Origin: MGBC114844 sp910585855
GTDB taxonomy: Bacteria > Bacillota > Clostridia > Lachnospirales > Lachnospiraceae
Direction of reading: 5' to 3'
Assembly: GCA_965646165.1 (NCBI GenBank)
Contig: CBFFYP010000010.1
Location: 1-64,000, forward strand
Length of the DNA stretch: 64,000 bases
Made by a program: the position numbers and the translations under genes. Under the pieces are notes generated by a model. It was given only the letters and a program-made list of their open reading frames with translations. It was not told the DNA's origin and made no database searches. Below are positions 26,787 through 37,059 of this stretch, one piece after another; position 1 is the first letter of the stretch; every line of letters begins with the position of its first letter.

Positions 26787-29738
26787 CTAATTCTGAGTGA
26801 TTTTCTCCATTTCTTTTTGAGCAAGTGCAATCAGCTCATTTTTATTATAAATACAAGACTGCCGCATATTACCAGTTGGATAATCAAACAGCAATGTTTC
26901 TCCAACAACATCACAAAGATAAGGCAAATCTGCCAAAACTTCACACTTTTCATTTAAAAGTTGTTCATAAAAATAGCCGTCTGTTGTAATATATTGTGTA
27001 ACAATAAAATCCCCAGCCTGAGTAACATAAGTAAGATAATCTTCTTTTTCTAACTCCCGAATCCGTTTCCCCGTCTTTTGATCATAAACTATTGGCGTAC
27101 CATGAAGCGGGGATTCAATTCGCAGTTTCTCTGTAAAAAATTCTTCATAAAGGGATGCATCCGGTATTTCTTCCAATCTTTCAGACAGCAGAGAACCATC
27201 CTTTGCACTGTAGACAGCAGTTGTTCCATCATTATAAATTACCTCTAACCATGAATCCGTCCCCTCTCTGATATACTGCTGATCATAGACCTGTTCAGCA
27301 TTCGGAATAGAAACTTCTTGGATTAACTCTCCATTGATCTGATACAAACGAAACTGCTGATAAGAAAACAGCATAACAGTTTGTCCATCTGCACTAAGCC
27401 GTGTTTCATCATGCGGATAAGTCGGGTCATAAGAAAATAATTCCATATCTGGATAACTTTCATATTGCAAAATAGGAATAGTCGGCATATCTCTGTTTCC
27501 AATCAGTGCAGTTCCATTTGCTATTTGTACAAAATCACCACCAGATTCTTTTTCCAAACGGGCAATCAGTGTTGCATTTTTATCAAAAAACCAAAAAGCA
27601 TCCTGTGAGGCAACAAGTGTATGCTGTTCACTTCTGGCAAAACTTTGAATGATTTCTGACATTGTAACAAGTGGTGTCTGTTCCCCTGTAACCGGATGAA
27701 TTTTTACAAAAAGATCTTCTGTCTGTACATAGATCCCATTTTCATCTGTCTGTACATGAAAGGCACTTTCCGATGCAAACCCTCCTGTCTGTTCTGCTGC
27801 CTCAGTATCAATTATTGCAAAAACCGATTCTTCTGCATTGGTTGCAGAAAAAGCAAAATACTGTTGAAAAAAGCCTCCTTCAAAATGAGTATAACCAGAA
27901 GTTTCATCAAACAGCAGCAGATCATTTTCAGGATTGTCTAATTGGTAAATCTGTAAAGAACCATCTGAAAAACTAACTCCTAATTGTGTACCATCATAAT
28001 TGAGTGCCAGCAAATTATCATTTGGATTGGCGAAACTGTCATTTATTGTAACCCGCTGGTGACGCTGTTCAAAATCAACCGTAGATTTGATTTCCCCATC
28101 AGCAGTGGAATAGATAGTAGCAAAAGGTTCATCTTTATATACCGCAGCAGCACTCTTTTTATCTGCAGAAATACATAGAGAGGTAGCGGGTTTTCCGCTC
28201 CACAATTCGGTCTTTTTGTCAATATCATATGCCGTTAGTCCTTCCTTACCGGCATAGAGGACAGTATGATTATCTAAATAGGTAACTTCAGCTAAAGCAG
28301 AATCCGCTGCTGGAAGAACCGTTAGCAATTCAGCAGTGGCAGTATCAAAAACAGCAATCGAAGAGGCATAGATACAAGAAGCCGTCTTTCCGTCTGGAGC
28401 GATAGCCAGACAAAACGGAGCGGAAGGAAGTGTCAATGTCTTTTGTATCCGGTAACCGTCTGATAAATCATAAACACCTAATGCTTCAGCAAGAACCCGC
28501 TGTGCCTGTGGAATAGGAGCGGGATCTAAAAATGCTGTTTTTGTCGGCAGTGCAGCAAGTGCATATCCGATTGCAGCAGTGGGATCACCCTCTGCTAAAG
28601 CTGTTTTTGCATACTCTGCCAGTTTTAGCCAGCTTTCTGTTGTTTTCATTCGTTTTAGACCAGCCATAGCCGAAAGTACTCCAGATGCAAAAACAACAGA
28701 AAATAAAATACCTGCAATCAAAGTATGTTTTTTTAAACGTCGTGTCCGTGGATCATTTTCACGAAGATGGGAAAAATCCCATAGCATTTCTTCTGCTGTC
28801 TGGTAGCGAAGATCTGGATTTGGATTCATAGCTTTAGAAATAATTTTTATAATCTGCGGACTGACCATCTCTTCTGACAGCGGAATAACCTCTTTTGCAT
28901 TTTTCATGGGACGCTGCCCACTTAGCAAATGATAAAGAGTTGCACCAGTACTGTAAATATCCGAGCGAATATCTGGAACAATCATCATTTTTTTAGAAGA
29001 AGCCGCTGTTTTAGAAGGAGATAGTGGTTCAGAAGTTGCATAAGTTACTGTCTGTGTTTCAGACAGAACCACTGTTTCTGTCCGATCGGAGAGCTGATTC
29101 GGATCGGATTGGCTGAAATCTGCATTTTGATTTAAGTTAGAATTTCTGCCCGATCGATTTGTATAAGTGGTATCACTTCCACTAGAGGAAAAATCCAGTC
29201 CGTAGTGTTCCGGGGAAGCATATCCATCGCTGCAGCCAATAACATTTACCTCTCCTAGAGCAAGGGCGATATTAAAATCAATTAAACAGATGGTATTGTC
29301 AGCAGTAACCATTAAATTGGCAGGTTTGATATCACTGTGTACAAATCCACGAGGAGGATTTCCATGGGTAGGACTGTGTAGATAACAAAGTGCTTCTAAA
29401 AGCTGTTTTGCCCATTGGATGATTTGAGGCTGTGAAAATTTCTCTCCTCTTTTCAGAGGTTTATCTAAACTTTCTCCTTCAATATAATCCATAACAGTAT
29501 AGACGGTTTCTCCCTCTACAAAATAATCATAAACTTGGGGAATATAGGAATGACTTAGATCCTTTAAAATATCAACTTCACGCCGCAGCAGTTCCGGGCG
29601 GGTTGTAATTTTTCTTTTGTCTGCTTTTAAAACTACATATTTTTCCAGACGCAGATGGTAGGCTAAAAAGACATTTCCACCGCCTCCTGCACCGATTTTT
29701 TTAATCACTTTATAAGTTGAGTCAATAATTTCTGACAT
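26787..29738 (-). CDS. Transmembrane Ser/Thr protein kinase with extracellular beta-propeller-like domain
   Basis: 983 residues. The N-terminal kinase domain has the glycine loop IGAGGGGNVFLAYH (16-29), catalytic lysine VVLKADK, catalytic loop HSDIKPANLM (about 133-142), CLIDFN (about 150) and ASPEHYG for the APE motif. The activation-segment DFG reads DFN, common in bacterial kinases. A linker with Ser/Thr follows, then one membrane helix (about 338-360), and about 600 residues of WD40/PQQ-like strands outside the cell. It should phosphorylate Ser/Thr in response to an outside signal. The FHA (42454) and PP2C (43902) genes within the pilus locus suggest a shared circuit. A 51-residue membrane protein gene precedes it by 13 bases. 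Confidence 0.85.
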   Translation of the reverse strand: MSEIIDSTYKVIKKIGAGGGGNVFLAYHLRLEKYVVLKADKRKITTRPELLRREVDILKDLSHSYIPQVYDYFVEGETVYTVMDYIEGESLDKPLKRGEKFSQPQIIQWAKQLLEALCYLHSPTHGNPPRGFVHSDIKPANLMVTADNTICLIDFNIALALGEVNVIGCSDGYASPEHYGLDFSSSGSDTTYTNRSGRNSNLNQNADFSQSDPNQLSDRTETVVLSETQTVTYATSEPLSPSKTAASSKKMMIVPDIRSDIYSTGATLYHLLSGQRPMKNAKEVIPLSEEMVSPQIIKIISKAMNPNPDLRYQTAEEMLWDFSHLRENDPRTRRLKKHTLIAGILFSVVFASGVLSAMAGLKRMKTTESWLKLAEYAKTALAEGDPTAAIGYALAALPTKTAFLDPAPIPQAQRVLAEALGVYDLSDGYRIQKTLTLPSAPFCLAIAPDGKTASCIYASSIAVFDTATAELLTVLPAADSALAEVTYLDNHTVLYAGKEGLTAYDIDKKTELWSGKPATSLCISADKKSAAAVYKDEPFATIYSTADGEIKSTVDFEQRHQRVTINDSFANPNDNLLALNYDGTQLGVSFSDGSLQIYQLDNPENDLLLFDETSGYTHFEGGFFQQYFAFSATNAEESVFAIIDTEAAEQTGGFASESAFHVQTDENGIYVQTEDLFVKIHPVTGEQTPLVTMSEIIQSFARSEQHTLVASQDAFWFFDKNATLIARLEKESGGDFVQIANGTALIGNRDMPTIPILQYESYPDMELFSYDPTYPHDETRLSADGQTVMLFSYQQFRLYQINGELIQEVSIPNAEQVYDQQYIREGTDSWLEVIYNDGTTAVYSAKDGSLLSERLEEIPDASLYEEFFTEKLRIESPLHGTPIVYDQKTGKRIRELEKEDYLTYVTQAGDFIVTQYITTDGYFYEQLLNEKCEVLADLPYLCDVVGETLLFDYPTGNMRQSCIYNKNELIALAQKEMEKITQN

Positions 29739-29751
29739 ATCGATTCCCCCT

Positions 29752-29907
29752 CTATTTTTCTTTTTTTCCGTATTCTGTATCTAACTGAGTATTTAGACGT
29801 ATTCTTTTTACCTGCAAAATGCAGAAATATAAAACAGCAATTAGAAAAGAACCAGCAGCAGCAGTAATTCCACCATAAAATAGAAGTTCATCGGTTAGCC
29901 AAATCAT
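29752..29907 (-). CDS. Small membrane protein (51 residues) encoded upstream of the kinase
   Basis: ATG 29907 follows AAGGGGGAAA by a good spacing; the frame ends at 29752, and the kinase starts 13 bases later after its own GAGGGGG site. The product, MIWLTDELLFYGGITAAAGS..., has one membrane helix (about 9-32, ending LIAVLYFCILQVKR) and a short charged C-terminal tail facing the cytoplasm. No family known to me. The tight operon arrangement suggests it works with the kinase, perhaps as a partner or regulator. Confidence 0.65.
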   Translation of the reverse strand: MIWLTDELLFYGGITAAAGSFLIAVLYFCILQVKRIRLNTQLDTEYGKKEK

Positions 29908-30497
29908 AAGAATTTCCCCCTTTACTCATCCAATAAAATGATATTTTATATAACTAGATGTAGTTTATTTGCTAAAAAGTAAAATCTGGTATAATTGCTA
30001 TTATCGACACAAAAAGCAAAATTGTCAAGTAATATTCTAAAAAAAAATAAATAAAGTGTAAAATAAGTTCGGTGGGGGGTAAAAACAAGAATTTATAGTA
30101 ATTTGTACTTTTATATAAAATAATAAAATAAATTTTTAGAAAGTTATATTGCAATCTGTCGAAGAGTAGGGTATACTGTAAATGAGTAAATTAAAAAATG
30201 GCATAACATAATAGAAGAGGAGAAATCTAAAATAAATTTAAATTTTTAAGGAGGTAATAAAGAATATTTGAATGGTATATATTGTTTTTTATAAGATATC
30301 ATCCTTTGAAGGTCATTGTTTTGTGGGCAAAAATAGCATAGCCACAAAAAGGCTTGATGTCTTTATTTTTGAGTTATTTTTTATAACTTTGGTCAATTTT
30401 TAAATTTGTTCATTTAGAAACGCTAGAAAAAAGGATAAGAAGTTCTATATATTTGATATAGTGTTTTTATATTTAATTAAAATTGGGAGGGGATAAT
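29908..30497. other. Divergent intergenic region between kinase and LRR gene
   Basis: About 590 very AT-rich bases. A hairpin TTTGTGGGC...GCCACAAA sits at about 30319-30350 and could be a terminator or leader element. Promoters for both directions are expected here, but no match is strong enough to assign. No reading frame with a plausible ribosome-binding site was seen. Confidence 0.3.
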
Positions 30498-32354
30498 ATG
30501 TCAAGTAATAAGAGTAAGAAAATAGTATTAATGGCTATAATAATGATTATTATGTTATCAACAATATTATTTGGAATAATTAGAAAAGGAAAGAATAAGG
30601 ATGTTCAAACATATGAAAATTTTTTAAGTAAAGAGATAGATAGTACCCAAGTAACAAACAGTTTAACAAAAAATACCGTTTTATTGAGTCAAGTGACAGA
30701 AATTCAAGGAAAAGAAAAGGAAGAAACGAAAAAAATTTTTTCTGATTGGAAACAAGAGAATGAAAAGTGGTATTACTATGATGAATATGGAATGATAAAG
30801 ACAGGATGGTTTCAGGTAAATCATATTTGGTATTATGGACAAGAGAATGGAGCAATATACCAAAATGGAATTTATGAGATTGATAATAAACGCTATCAAT
30901 TTGATGAAACGGGAGCATATGTAGAAGAATATGACAGGTTTCAATCTTATATTCATATCATTGAAAAATATGAACAACAATATGGCATAGCAACACTTCA
31001 TAGTATTGATAATGGGAATAGCGGAGCTTATTTATCTGGAGTTTGTTTTTTAAAACTTTTAGATTTTGACAGGGATGGAGAAAAAGAACTTATGCTTGTT
31101 TATGAAGTGGATGATAATAGTTATTGTAGTGAAATATTTGATTATATAAATGGAACTTGTGCCATGCTATATTCAACTAAGGAAGTATATACAACAAGTG
31201 GATCTCCTTATAAAACATCGATTGTTTTGGCAAATTATGAAGAGAAAATTTATTTAATTACAAATACAAAGAATCAAGGAAATGTGGTAGAAGCGTATTA
31301 TACATGGAAAGATGGAGGTTTTGAAAAAATAAGTGAAGAAGAAAGTAAAAGAATTAATAAACAGGGATTAGAGAATAATAAGGAATATTATGAGCTGACA
31401 AGTAGTTTTCCTTTTGGAATGGCGATATCTGTGAATTCTAGTTTAATAGAACTAATTCAAACAAAAGAAGAGTTAGGTATGAAACTGGATCAACAATATG
31501 TGGAAGAAATAAAAAATATGGAAGTGATACATATAGCCGATCAAATGTTTTTTTCTAATATAGAAGAACTGGATTTATCATATCAAAATATTAGTGATAT
31601 AAGTGAATTAAGTAAATGCAAAAGTTTAAAAAAATTAGATTTGGGTTTTGAAAATGATGATTATTTTTATAACTTATATCGAGAAGAAGTTATTAATGAT
31701 ATTTCTATGCTAAAAGGTTGCTCAAAATTAGAGGAATTATATTTAGACGGAACGGAAGTAAAAGATATAAGTGTAGTTCAGTATTTGCCTGAACTCAAAG
31801 TGTTAAGTATTCAAAATACCAAGATTAAGAATTTTGAAGCGTTGCAGTTTTGTGATAATTTGGAGGCTTTGTATTTATCAGATATTCCTAATTTAGATGT
31901 ACTGCAATCGTGTAAAAAATTAAAAGAGTTGCATATTAGTTTGTCATCAGAAGAAAACGATATCAGTGCTTTAAAAAATTGTACCAATCTTGAAGTATTA
32001 CGTTTAGATTGTAATGGAATTACAGATATAGGGGTACTTAAAAATTTTCAAAATTTAAAAACACTTATTTTATGGAATGTAGAACAGGTGAATAATTATA
32101 ATGCATTTATGTATTTACCTAATTTGGAAAAACTTAATATAGGACAATCATATAAAAGAATTGAACTTGAAAATATAGAGTTTTTAAGTAATTGTACAAA
32201 ATTGAAAGAAGTGTATTTATGTAATTGTTATAAACTAAAGGATATTGAGATACTGAAGAATTGTAAAGAATTGATGTATCTTTGGCTTGGAGAAACTGCA
32301 GTTACAGATTTTTTGCCTGTGTCTCATGTAGCAACAGTAGTTTATTATGATTGA
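30498..32354 (+). CDS. Membrane-anchored leucine-rich-repeat protein with wall-binding-type repeats
   Basis: Starting at ATG 30498 (GGGAGGGG six bases before), 618 residues. An N-terminal membrane anchor (SKKIVLMAIIMIIMLSTILF) is followed by aromatic repeats of the glucan/choline-binding type (ENEKWYYYDEYGMIKTGWFQ, HIWYYGQENGAIY). The C-terminal half has about ten leucine-rich repeats with the period SKLEELYLDGTEV-KDISVV, which resemble internalin/BspA-like repeats. It is probably exposed on the outer face and binds a protein or glycan. The aromatic repeats resemble those of the surface protein at 22419, linking the two genes. Located just before the Tad pilus genes. Confidence 0.75.
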   Translation: MSSNKSKKIVLMAIIMIIMLSTILFGIIRKGKNKDVQTYENFLSKEIDSTQVTNSLTKNTVLLSQVTEIQGKEKEETKKIFSDWKQENEKWYYYDEYGMIKTGWFQVNHIWYYGQENGAIYQNGIYEIDNKRYQFDETGAYVEEYDRFQSYIHIIEKYEQQYGIATLHSIDNGNSGAYLSGVCFLKLLDFDRDGEKELMLVYEVDDNSYCSEIFDYINGTCAMLYSTKEVYTTSGSPYKTSIVLANYEEKIYLITNTKNQGNVVEAYYTWKDGGFEKISEEESKRINKQGLENNKEYYELTSSFPFGMAISVNSSLIELIQTKEELGMKLDQQYVEEIKNMEVIHIADQMFFSNIEELDLSYQNISDISELSKCKSLKKLDLGFENDDYFYNLYREEVINDISMLKGCSKLEELYLDGTEVKDISVVQYLPELKVLSIQNTKIKNFEALQFCDNLEALYLSDIPNLDVLQSCKKLKELHISLSSEENDISALKNCTNLEVLRLDCNGITDIGVLKNFQNLKTLILWNVEQVNNYNAFMYLPNLEKLNIGQSYKRIELENIEFLSNCTKLKEVYLCNCYKLKDIEILKNCKELMYLWLGETAVTDFLPVSHVATVVYYD

Positions 32355-32455
32355 TTTAAATTTATTATTATAAATGAGCATTTACATAAATTTTGCTGAT
32401 GGATATGCTTATAGGGGGATAATTAAAAATAAAGAGAGGATATAGAGGTGGCAGA

Positions 32456-33502
32456 ATGAAAGTTTGTATATTAGTGTGCAGTGAAAACCAATATTTTGTC
32501 GATTGCTTTAGTTCATATATCATGGAACATGGAAAAGCTGGATTTGAATTTGCCTTTTTTACAGAAAAAGAAGCAGCAGTTTCCTATCTTTCAAGTCGGG
32601 TAATTGATTTGATTCTGGCAGATGAATTGTTTTTTCATGAATATGAAATTTCCGGTAAATGTGTACCGATCTGCATTTCAAATCAAACGAAACTGAGCAA
32701 AGAAGGTTTTTTACAGGAACTCAATATCTATCAGCGGGGAGCAGATATTCTTGGAGATTTGCAGAAAATTGCAGCCGTGATGACAAATAAAAAAGAGAGA
32801 AGCACAGCTAATAAGGAACATAAAGTAATTACTTTTTATTCGCCGCAGGGAGGAGCAGGAAAAACTAGTCTGGCTTATATTTGTGCTTTATTGTATGCAC
32901 AAGATAAGACTGGAATTTATCTAAATATGGAAGAATTTGGTTATACCGATCATTTATATCAAACAGAATTTGAAACAGAAATGGAAGAAGTGATATTTGC
33001 AATAAAGGATCATCGGGATATTTCAGCCAGTTTGTCAAATATATTAAAAAAAGACAAGAGAAATGTAACTGTGCTGCCTATTGTAAAAAATATCAGTGAT
33101 TTTATTGAAATGACAGCAGAAGATATTCAGATATTGATAAAAAAGATTTTTGAAATTGTCGGAAGCGGCTGTCTGTTTTTGGATCTTTCAGGAGGACTGT
33201 CTGAGCGAAACCGGGCACTTTTGGAATTTAGCGATATGATTTTCTGGGTATTTCAGGATGATGTTTGTGGAAGAGGAAAAATGGATCGGATGAAAAATGA
33301 CAAAAGTATGCGGGAAATATCTTACTATGATCGCTCCTATTTTGTGATTAACAAATGTAAAAATAAGACAGAAGATACTTCAGCAATCCATATTCCATTT
33401 TCAGAAAGTCTTTCTCGTGGAGTAGAGATAGAAACCGTATTGTCCGGCAACTGGGATTTTTATCGGATGTGTATGGAGATGACAGCAATTATCAATCGAT
33501 AA
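32456..33502 (+). CDS. tadZ: TadZ/CpaE-like ParA-family ATPase of the Flp pilus
   Basis: 348 residues. Residues 1-120 form a receiver-like domain without the phosphorylation pattern; then a deviant Walker A ITFYSPQGGAGKTSLAYICA (about 124-143) of the ParA/MinD type and CLFLDLSGG as Walker B. TadZ/CpaE proteins place the Tad secretion machine at its site in the cell. First gene of the tad run; tadA starts 62 bases later. The ribosome-binding site is GAGGTGG. Confidence 0.8.
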   Translation: MKVCILVCSENQYFVDCFSSYIMEHGKAGFEFAFFTEKEAAVSYLSSRVIDLILADELFFHEYEISGKCVPICISNQTKLSKEGFLQELNIYQRGADILGDLQKIAAVMTNKKERSTANKEHKVITFYSPQGGAGKTSLAYICALLYAQDKTGIYLNMEEFGYTDHLYQTEFETEMEEVIFAIKDHRDISASLSNILKKDKRNVTVLPIVKNISDFIEMTAEDIQILIKKIFEIVGSGCLFLDLSGGLSERNRALLEFSDMIFWVFQDDVCGRGKMDRMKNDKSMREISYYDRSYFVINKCKNKTEDTSAIHIPFSESLSRGVEIETVLSGNWDFYRMCMEMTAIINR

Positions 33503-33564
33503 AAAGGGAAATTTAGAAAAAATAAAGCAAAATTTACATACAAAAAACAGGCAGGTGAAAGAAA

Positions 33565-34788
33565 ATGACAATATCGGCAGAGATACAAAAGGAAGTGATT
33601 TTGCGTACAAAGCGGTATATAGAAGGAAAAAAAGAGATTAAAAACGAAGAAATCAAAGATGCCGCCAGCCGTTTTTTAAAGGAATTGGCAGGAGATCAGT
33701 ATATTAGTGTAACAGAGCGGTTAGAAATCGTCAATCATGTATTTAATGATATGCGGAAACTGGGAATCCTTCAGCCGCTCTTAGATGATAAGAGTATTAC
33801 AGAAATAATGATTAATGGACCAAATCATATTTTTATTGAAAAAGGTGGATACTTATATGAAACAAAGGAAAAATTTAAGGATGAGAAAGAATTAGAAGAT
33901 ATTATCCAGCGAATTGTTTATCAGGTCAATCGAACGGTAGACAGTGCCAATCCGATCTGTGATGCTCGTTTGGAGGGTGGTTCTCGTGTCAATATTGTAT
34001 TAGCACCGATTGCATTAAACGGACCGATTGTTACAATTCGAAAATTTCCTGAAAAAGTAATTCAGCTTGAGGATTTAATTGACAAGCAGACAATTTCTAA
34101 AGAGGCGGCTGATTTTTTAAAGAAATGTGTACAAGCAAAATATAATATATTTGTCAGTGGCGGTACTGGTTCAGGAAAGACTACTTTTTTAAATGCTTTA
34201 TCTAATTTTATTCCAGAAGATGAACGGATTATTACTATAGAGGATTCAGCAGAACTGCAGATACAAAATGTGAAAAATTTAGTTCGTATGGAAACAAGAA
34301 ATGCTAATACGGAGGGAAAAGGAGAGATTACGATTCGGGATTTGATAAAGTCTTCTCTGCGTATGCGACCAGAGAGAATTGTGGTTGGAGAAGTGCGTGG
34401 AGCAGAGGCATTGGATATGCTTCAGGCTATGAATACCGGGCATGATGGATCACTTTCTACCGGACATGCAAATTCCCCGGTAGATATGCTTTCCCGATTG
34501 GAAACAATGGTACTTACCGGATCGCCTTTTCCGATTGAAGCAATTCGGCAGCAGATTGCTTCGGCATTGGATTTGATTGTGCATTTGGGGCGGATGAGTG
34601 ATAAAACAAGGAAAGTGTTGAATATTGTGGAGATGCTTGGATATGAAAATGGAGAGTATCGGATTAATCCGCTTTATGAGTATCAGATAGAGGAAAAAAA
34701 TACAAATGGAAAATTAAAGGGGCAGTTAATTCGAAAAAATTCAATTCAGAATGTACATAAATTTGAGATGGCTGGAATTGCGTATTAA
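33565..34788 (+). CDS. tadA: TadA/CpaF secretion ATPase
   Basis: 407 residues, the normal size for CpaF/TadA. It has Walker A VSGGTGSGKTTFLNAL (about 197-212), the Asp box IITIEDSAELQ, Walker B RPERIVVGEVRGAEALDML and the His box TGHDGSLSTGHANS. The hexameric ATPase powers pilin assembly (and possibly retraction) at the inner face of the membrane. Operon position between tadZ and tadB/tadC is standard. A structured repeat starts nine bases after the stop and lies inside the operon. Confidence 0.93.
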   Translation: MTISAEIQKEVILRTKRYIEGKKEIKNEEIKDAASRFLKELAGDQYISVTERLEIVNHVFNDMRKLGILQPLLDDKSITEIMINGPNHIFIEKGGYLYETKEKFKDEKELEDIIQRIVYQVNRTVDSANPICDARLEGGSRVNIVLAPIALNGPIVTIRKFPEKVIQLEDLIDKQTISKEAADFLKKCVQAKYNIFVSGGTGSGKTTFLNALSNFIPEDERIITIEDSAELQIQNVKNLVRMETRNANTEGKGEITIRDLIKSSLRMRPERIVVGEVRGAEALDMLQAMNTGHDGSLSTGHANSPVDMLSRLETMVLTGSPFPIEAIRQQIASALDLIVHLGRMSDKTRKVLNIVEMLGYENGEYRINPLYEYQIEEKNTNGKLKGQLIRKNSIQNVHKFEMAGIAY

Positions 34789-34796
34789 ATGGAATG

Positions 34797-34945
34797 AGGA
34801 CGCCAAAATCCGAAAAGAGGTCTGCTCCGAGCCCGCTTGCGCTTAGCATTTCCTCGTAGCGGCACATAAGGTGCTAAAGTACAGCACCTAAGTGCCGACG
34901 GGAAATGATGACCCTGTACAGACTTCTTTTCGGATTTCGGCTGTT
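34797..34945 (+). repeat. Structured dispersed repeat, copy B
   Basis: Outer stem CCAAAATCCGAAAAGAGGTC (from 34803) against 34919-34940, with one G-U and one mismatch; inner hairpin AGGTGCT/AGCACCT; core GGAAATGATGACCCTG. Starts 9 bases after the tadA stop, same direction as the operon. Confidence 0.88.
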
Positions 34946-35009
34946 TGGTTGCTTTTGTAAGAAAAAAGAGAATTAGATATTAGTGTTTAAGGAGGGCAGG
35001 GTTATAGAG

Positions 35010-35828
35010 ATGAAGGAAAAGGCGGAAAAGAAAGGGAAAAAAAAGAAGAAAAAGGTAGAAGTGATTGAAAAAGATTATAATGGGGCAACGAATTATAATG
35101 TGTATCATATGTCAAAAGGAGAAGTGATTCTTTATACTGGTTTGGCTGGAGTGCTGTTGTTTGGATTGGGTTATGTTTTTTATCAGAATATTGTGGTTTC
35201 GCTTGTATTTTCATTGCTGGCTTTGAAATATCCTAAGATAAAAGAAAAGGATTTGATTCAGAAGAGGAAAAAGCAGCTTACTTTGCAGTTTAAGGATATG
35301 CTGTATAGTTTGTCTTCGGCAGTGAGTTCTGGAAATTCGGTAGAACATGCTTTGGAGATTGCACGGGATGATATGATTAATCAATATGGGGAACATAAGA
35401 TTTTTATTGTAGATGAGCTGGAATTGATGGTTAGTAAGGTTTCGATTAATCAGAATATAGAGGATGTACTGGTGAATTTTGCAGAACGAAGCGGGATAGA
35501 GGATGTAAAGACTTTTGCAGATATTTTTGAAGTGGCAAAGCGAACCGGAGGAAATTTGGTGCAGATTATCCGGCAGAGTACGGATGTGATTGCAGATAAG
35601 ATTGAGATTGAAACCGAGATGGATACGATGCTTTCTGGTAAAAAGATGGAACAGAAAGTGGTTACGGTTATGCCGATTCTTTTGACATTTTTTATGACAG
35701 TGACAACGGATGGATTTATGACGCCGCTTTTTACTACTTTGGCAGGCAGACTGACTTCTACAGTTGCATTGGTATTGATTCTGGCAGGAGCATTTTGGGC
35801 ACAGTCGATTACAAATATTGAAATTTAG
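35010..35828 (+). CDS. tadB: TadB-like pilus assembly membrane protein
   Basis: 272 residues from ATG 35010. A Lys-rich start (KAEKKGKKKKKK) is followed by two membrane helices (EVILYTGLAGVLLFGLGYVF and the next), a cytoplasmic T2SF domain (LKDMLYSLSSAVSSGNSVEH), and two C-terminal helices. TadB pairs with TadC as the membrane platform of the pilus. GGAGGG (34991) is 13 bases before the ATG, somewhat long; GTG 34983 precedes it and is unlikely. Confidence 0.85.
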   Translation: MKEKAEKKGKKKKKKVEVIEKDYNGATNYNVYHMSKGEVILYTGLAGVLLFGLGYVFYQNIVVSLVFSLLALKYPKIKEKDLIQKRKKQLTLQFKDMLYSLSSAVSSGNSVEHALEIARDDMINQYGEHKIFIVDELELMVSKVSINQNIEDVLVNFAERSGIEDVKTFADIFEVAKRTGGNLVQIIRQSTDVIADKIEIETEMDTMLSGKKMEQKVVTVMPILLTFFMTVTTDGFMTPLFTTLAGRLTSTVALVLILAGAFWAQSITNIEI

Positions 35829-35839
35829 GGGAGGAGATT

Positions 35840-36718
35840 ATGGAAGAAATTTCAATGGTTTCTTTGGTAGTTATGATTGTTTTGCTGGCAGTTTTTACAT
35901 TGCTTTATGAAAGAGGAAAGAAAAAGTATAAAGACTATATCGAACCTCTGGATAAAGAAGAATTTACATTAAAAGAGATTATGCCGGTTGGATTTTTGAT
36001 TATGGATTTATCTAAATATCAATATAATACAGCCCTTGACAGGCAAAATAGAAAGTATTTAAAGGAGTTATACGACCCGGATTTTTCAGAATTTTATCTG
36101 CATGTATATTGGGCACAGGCAGCAACTTATTCGGCTTTGGCTGTTTTATTAGGAGCAGTATTAAATCTGATTTTAAATGATCCATTAGTAGGAGTGGCTG
36201 CGGGACTGGCAATGGGCGTTCTGCTGCCCTATGTATCATTAGTAGATTTACAAAAAAAAGTACAGGAAAGACACCTTGCCATTGCAATCGATATGCCGGA
36301 ATTAGTAAATAAGATTGTAATATTGACAGGAGCAGGATTGACCCTGCAGGGGGCATTATCTAAAATTACAAAGGAAATGTACAGTGATCGGATTTTATAT
36401 CAAGAATTAACAAAATCAATGGAAATGATTGAAGTAGGAGAAACAGCAGATGCTGCATTTGATCGTATGGCAATGAAATGTAATACAGTAGAAATGCGGA
36501 GATTTTTATCAGTAATTCTGCAAAATATTCACCGTGGGGGAACAGATGTATCTTCTGCTTTAAAAAGTATAGGAGAAGAACTATGGAACTCCAGAAAGGC
36601 AGCGGCTATTCGAGTAGCAGAAGAGGCTTCTACTAAGATGCTGTTTCCTATGATGTTAATGTTGTTTGCTGTTATTATGTTAGTAATTGTCCCTGCTGTT
36701 CAGGGGATGCAGATGTAG
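35840..36718 (+). CDS. tadC: TadC-like pilus assembly membrane protein
   Basis: 292 residues, GGGGAGGAG just before the ATG, 11 bases after tadB. Helices at about 5-22, 95-140 (two) and 270-290 surround a T2SF domain with ELVNKIVILTGAGLTLQGAL and MRRFLSVILQNIHRGGTDV. It forms the assembly platform with TadB. Ends in MLFAVIMLVIVPAVQGMQM as is usual for this family. Confidence 0.87.
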   Translation: MEEISMVSLVVMIVLLAVFTLLYERGKKKYKDYIEPLDKEEFTLKEIMPVGFLIMDLSKYQYNTALDRQNRKYLKELYDPDFSEFYLHVYWAQAATYSALAVLLGAVLNLILNDPLVGVAAGLAMGVLLPYVSLVDLQKKVQERHLAIAIDMPELVNKIVILTGAGLTLQGALSKITKEMYSDRILYQELTKSMEMIEVGETADAAFDRMAMKCNTVEMRRFLSVILQNIHRGGTDVSSALKSIGEELWNSRKAAAIRVAEEASTKMLFPMMLMLFAVIMLVIVPAVQGMQM

Positions 36719-36805
36719 GTTATTGGGAGTGAATCACTCTTAATAATATAGTTATTTTCATACATAACTTATTATAGCGGAGATTTCTATTTTTTAAAAC
36801 CGGAT

Positions 36806-36972
36806 GGAGGACGCCGAAAGCCGAAGGGAGTTCTATTCCGGGTCTGCTTGTGCTTAGCATTTCCTATTTTCATAGTGGACACATAAGGTGCTAAAATACA
36901 GCAAGACAGTGCCTAAGTGCCGACGGGAAATGATGATCCTGCATAGAACACCCTTCGGCTTTCGGCTGTGTA
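36806..36972 (+). repeat. Structured dispersed repeat, copy C
   Basis: Outer stem GCCGAAAGCCGAAGGGAG... (from 36813) against 36943-36966. The inner hairpin carries an 8-base insertion between AGCA and CCT. Lies 87 bases after tadC, before the pilin gene. Confidence 0.85.
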
Positions 36973-37059
36973 TTTCAGATGAAAAAAGAGTAGTTTGCTA
37001 TAGTGATAGATTTTGTATGAGAAAATTATAATTAAAGTTAATAAAGGAGGATATGAATT

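Noticed and set aside
28579..28806. Plus-strand frame of 75 codons within the kinase gene
   Set aside because: Shadow frame opposite the kinase linker/membrane region, no start signals.
30319..30350. Riboswitch in the leader before the LRR gene
   Set aside because: Only a simple hairpin (TTTGTGGGC/GCCACAAA); no conserved riboswitch core could be matched.
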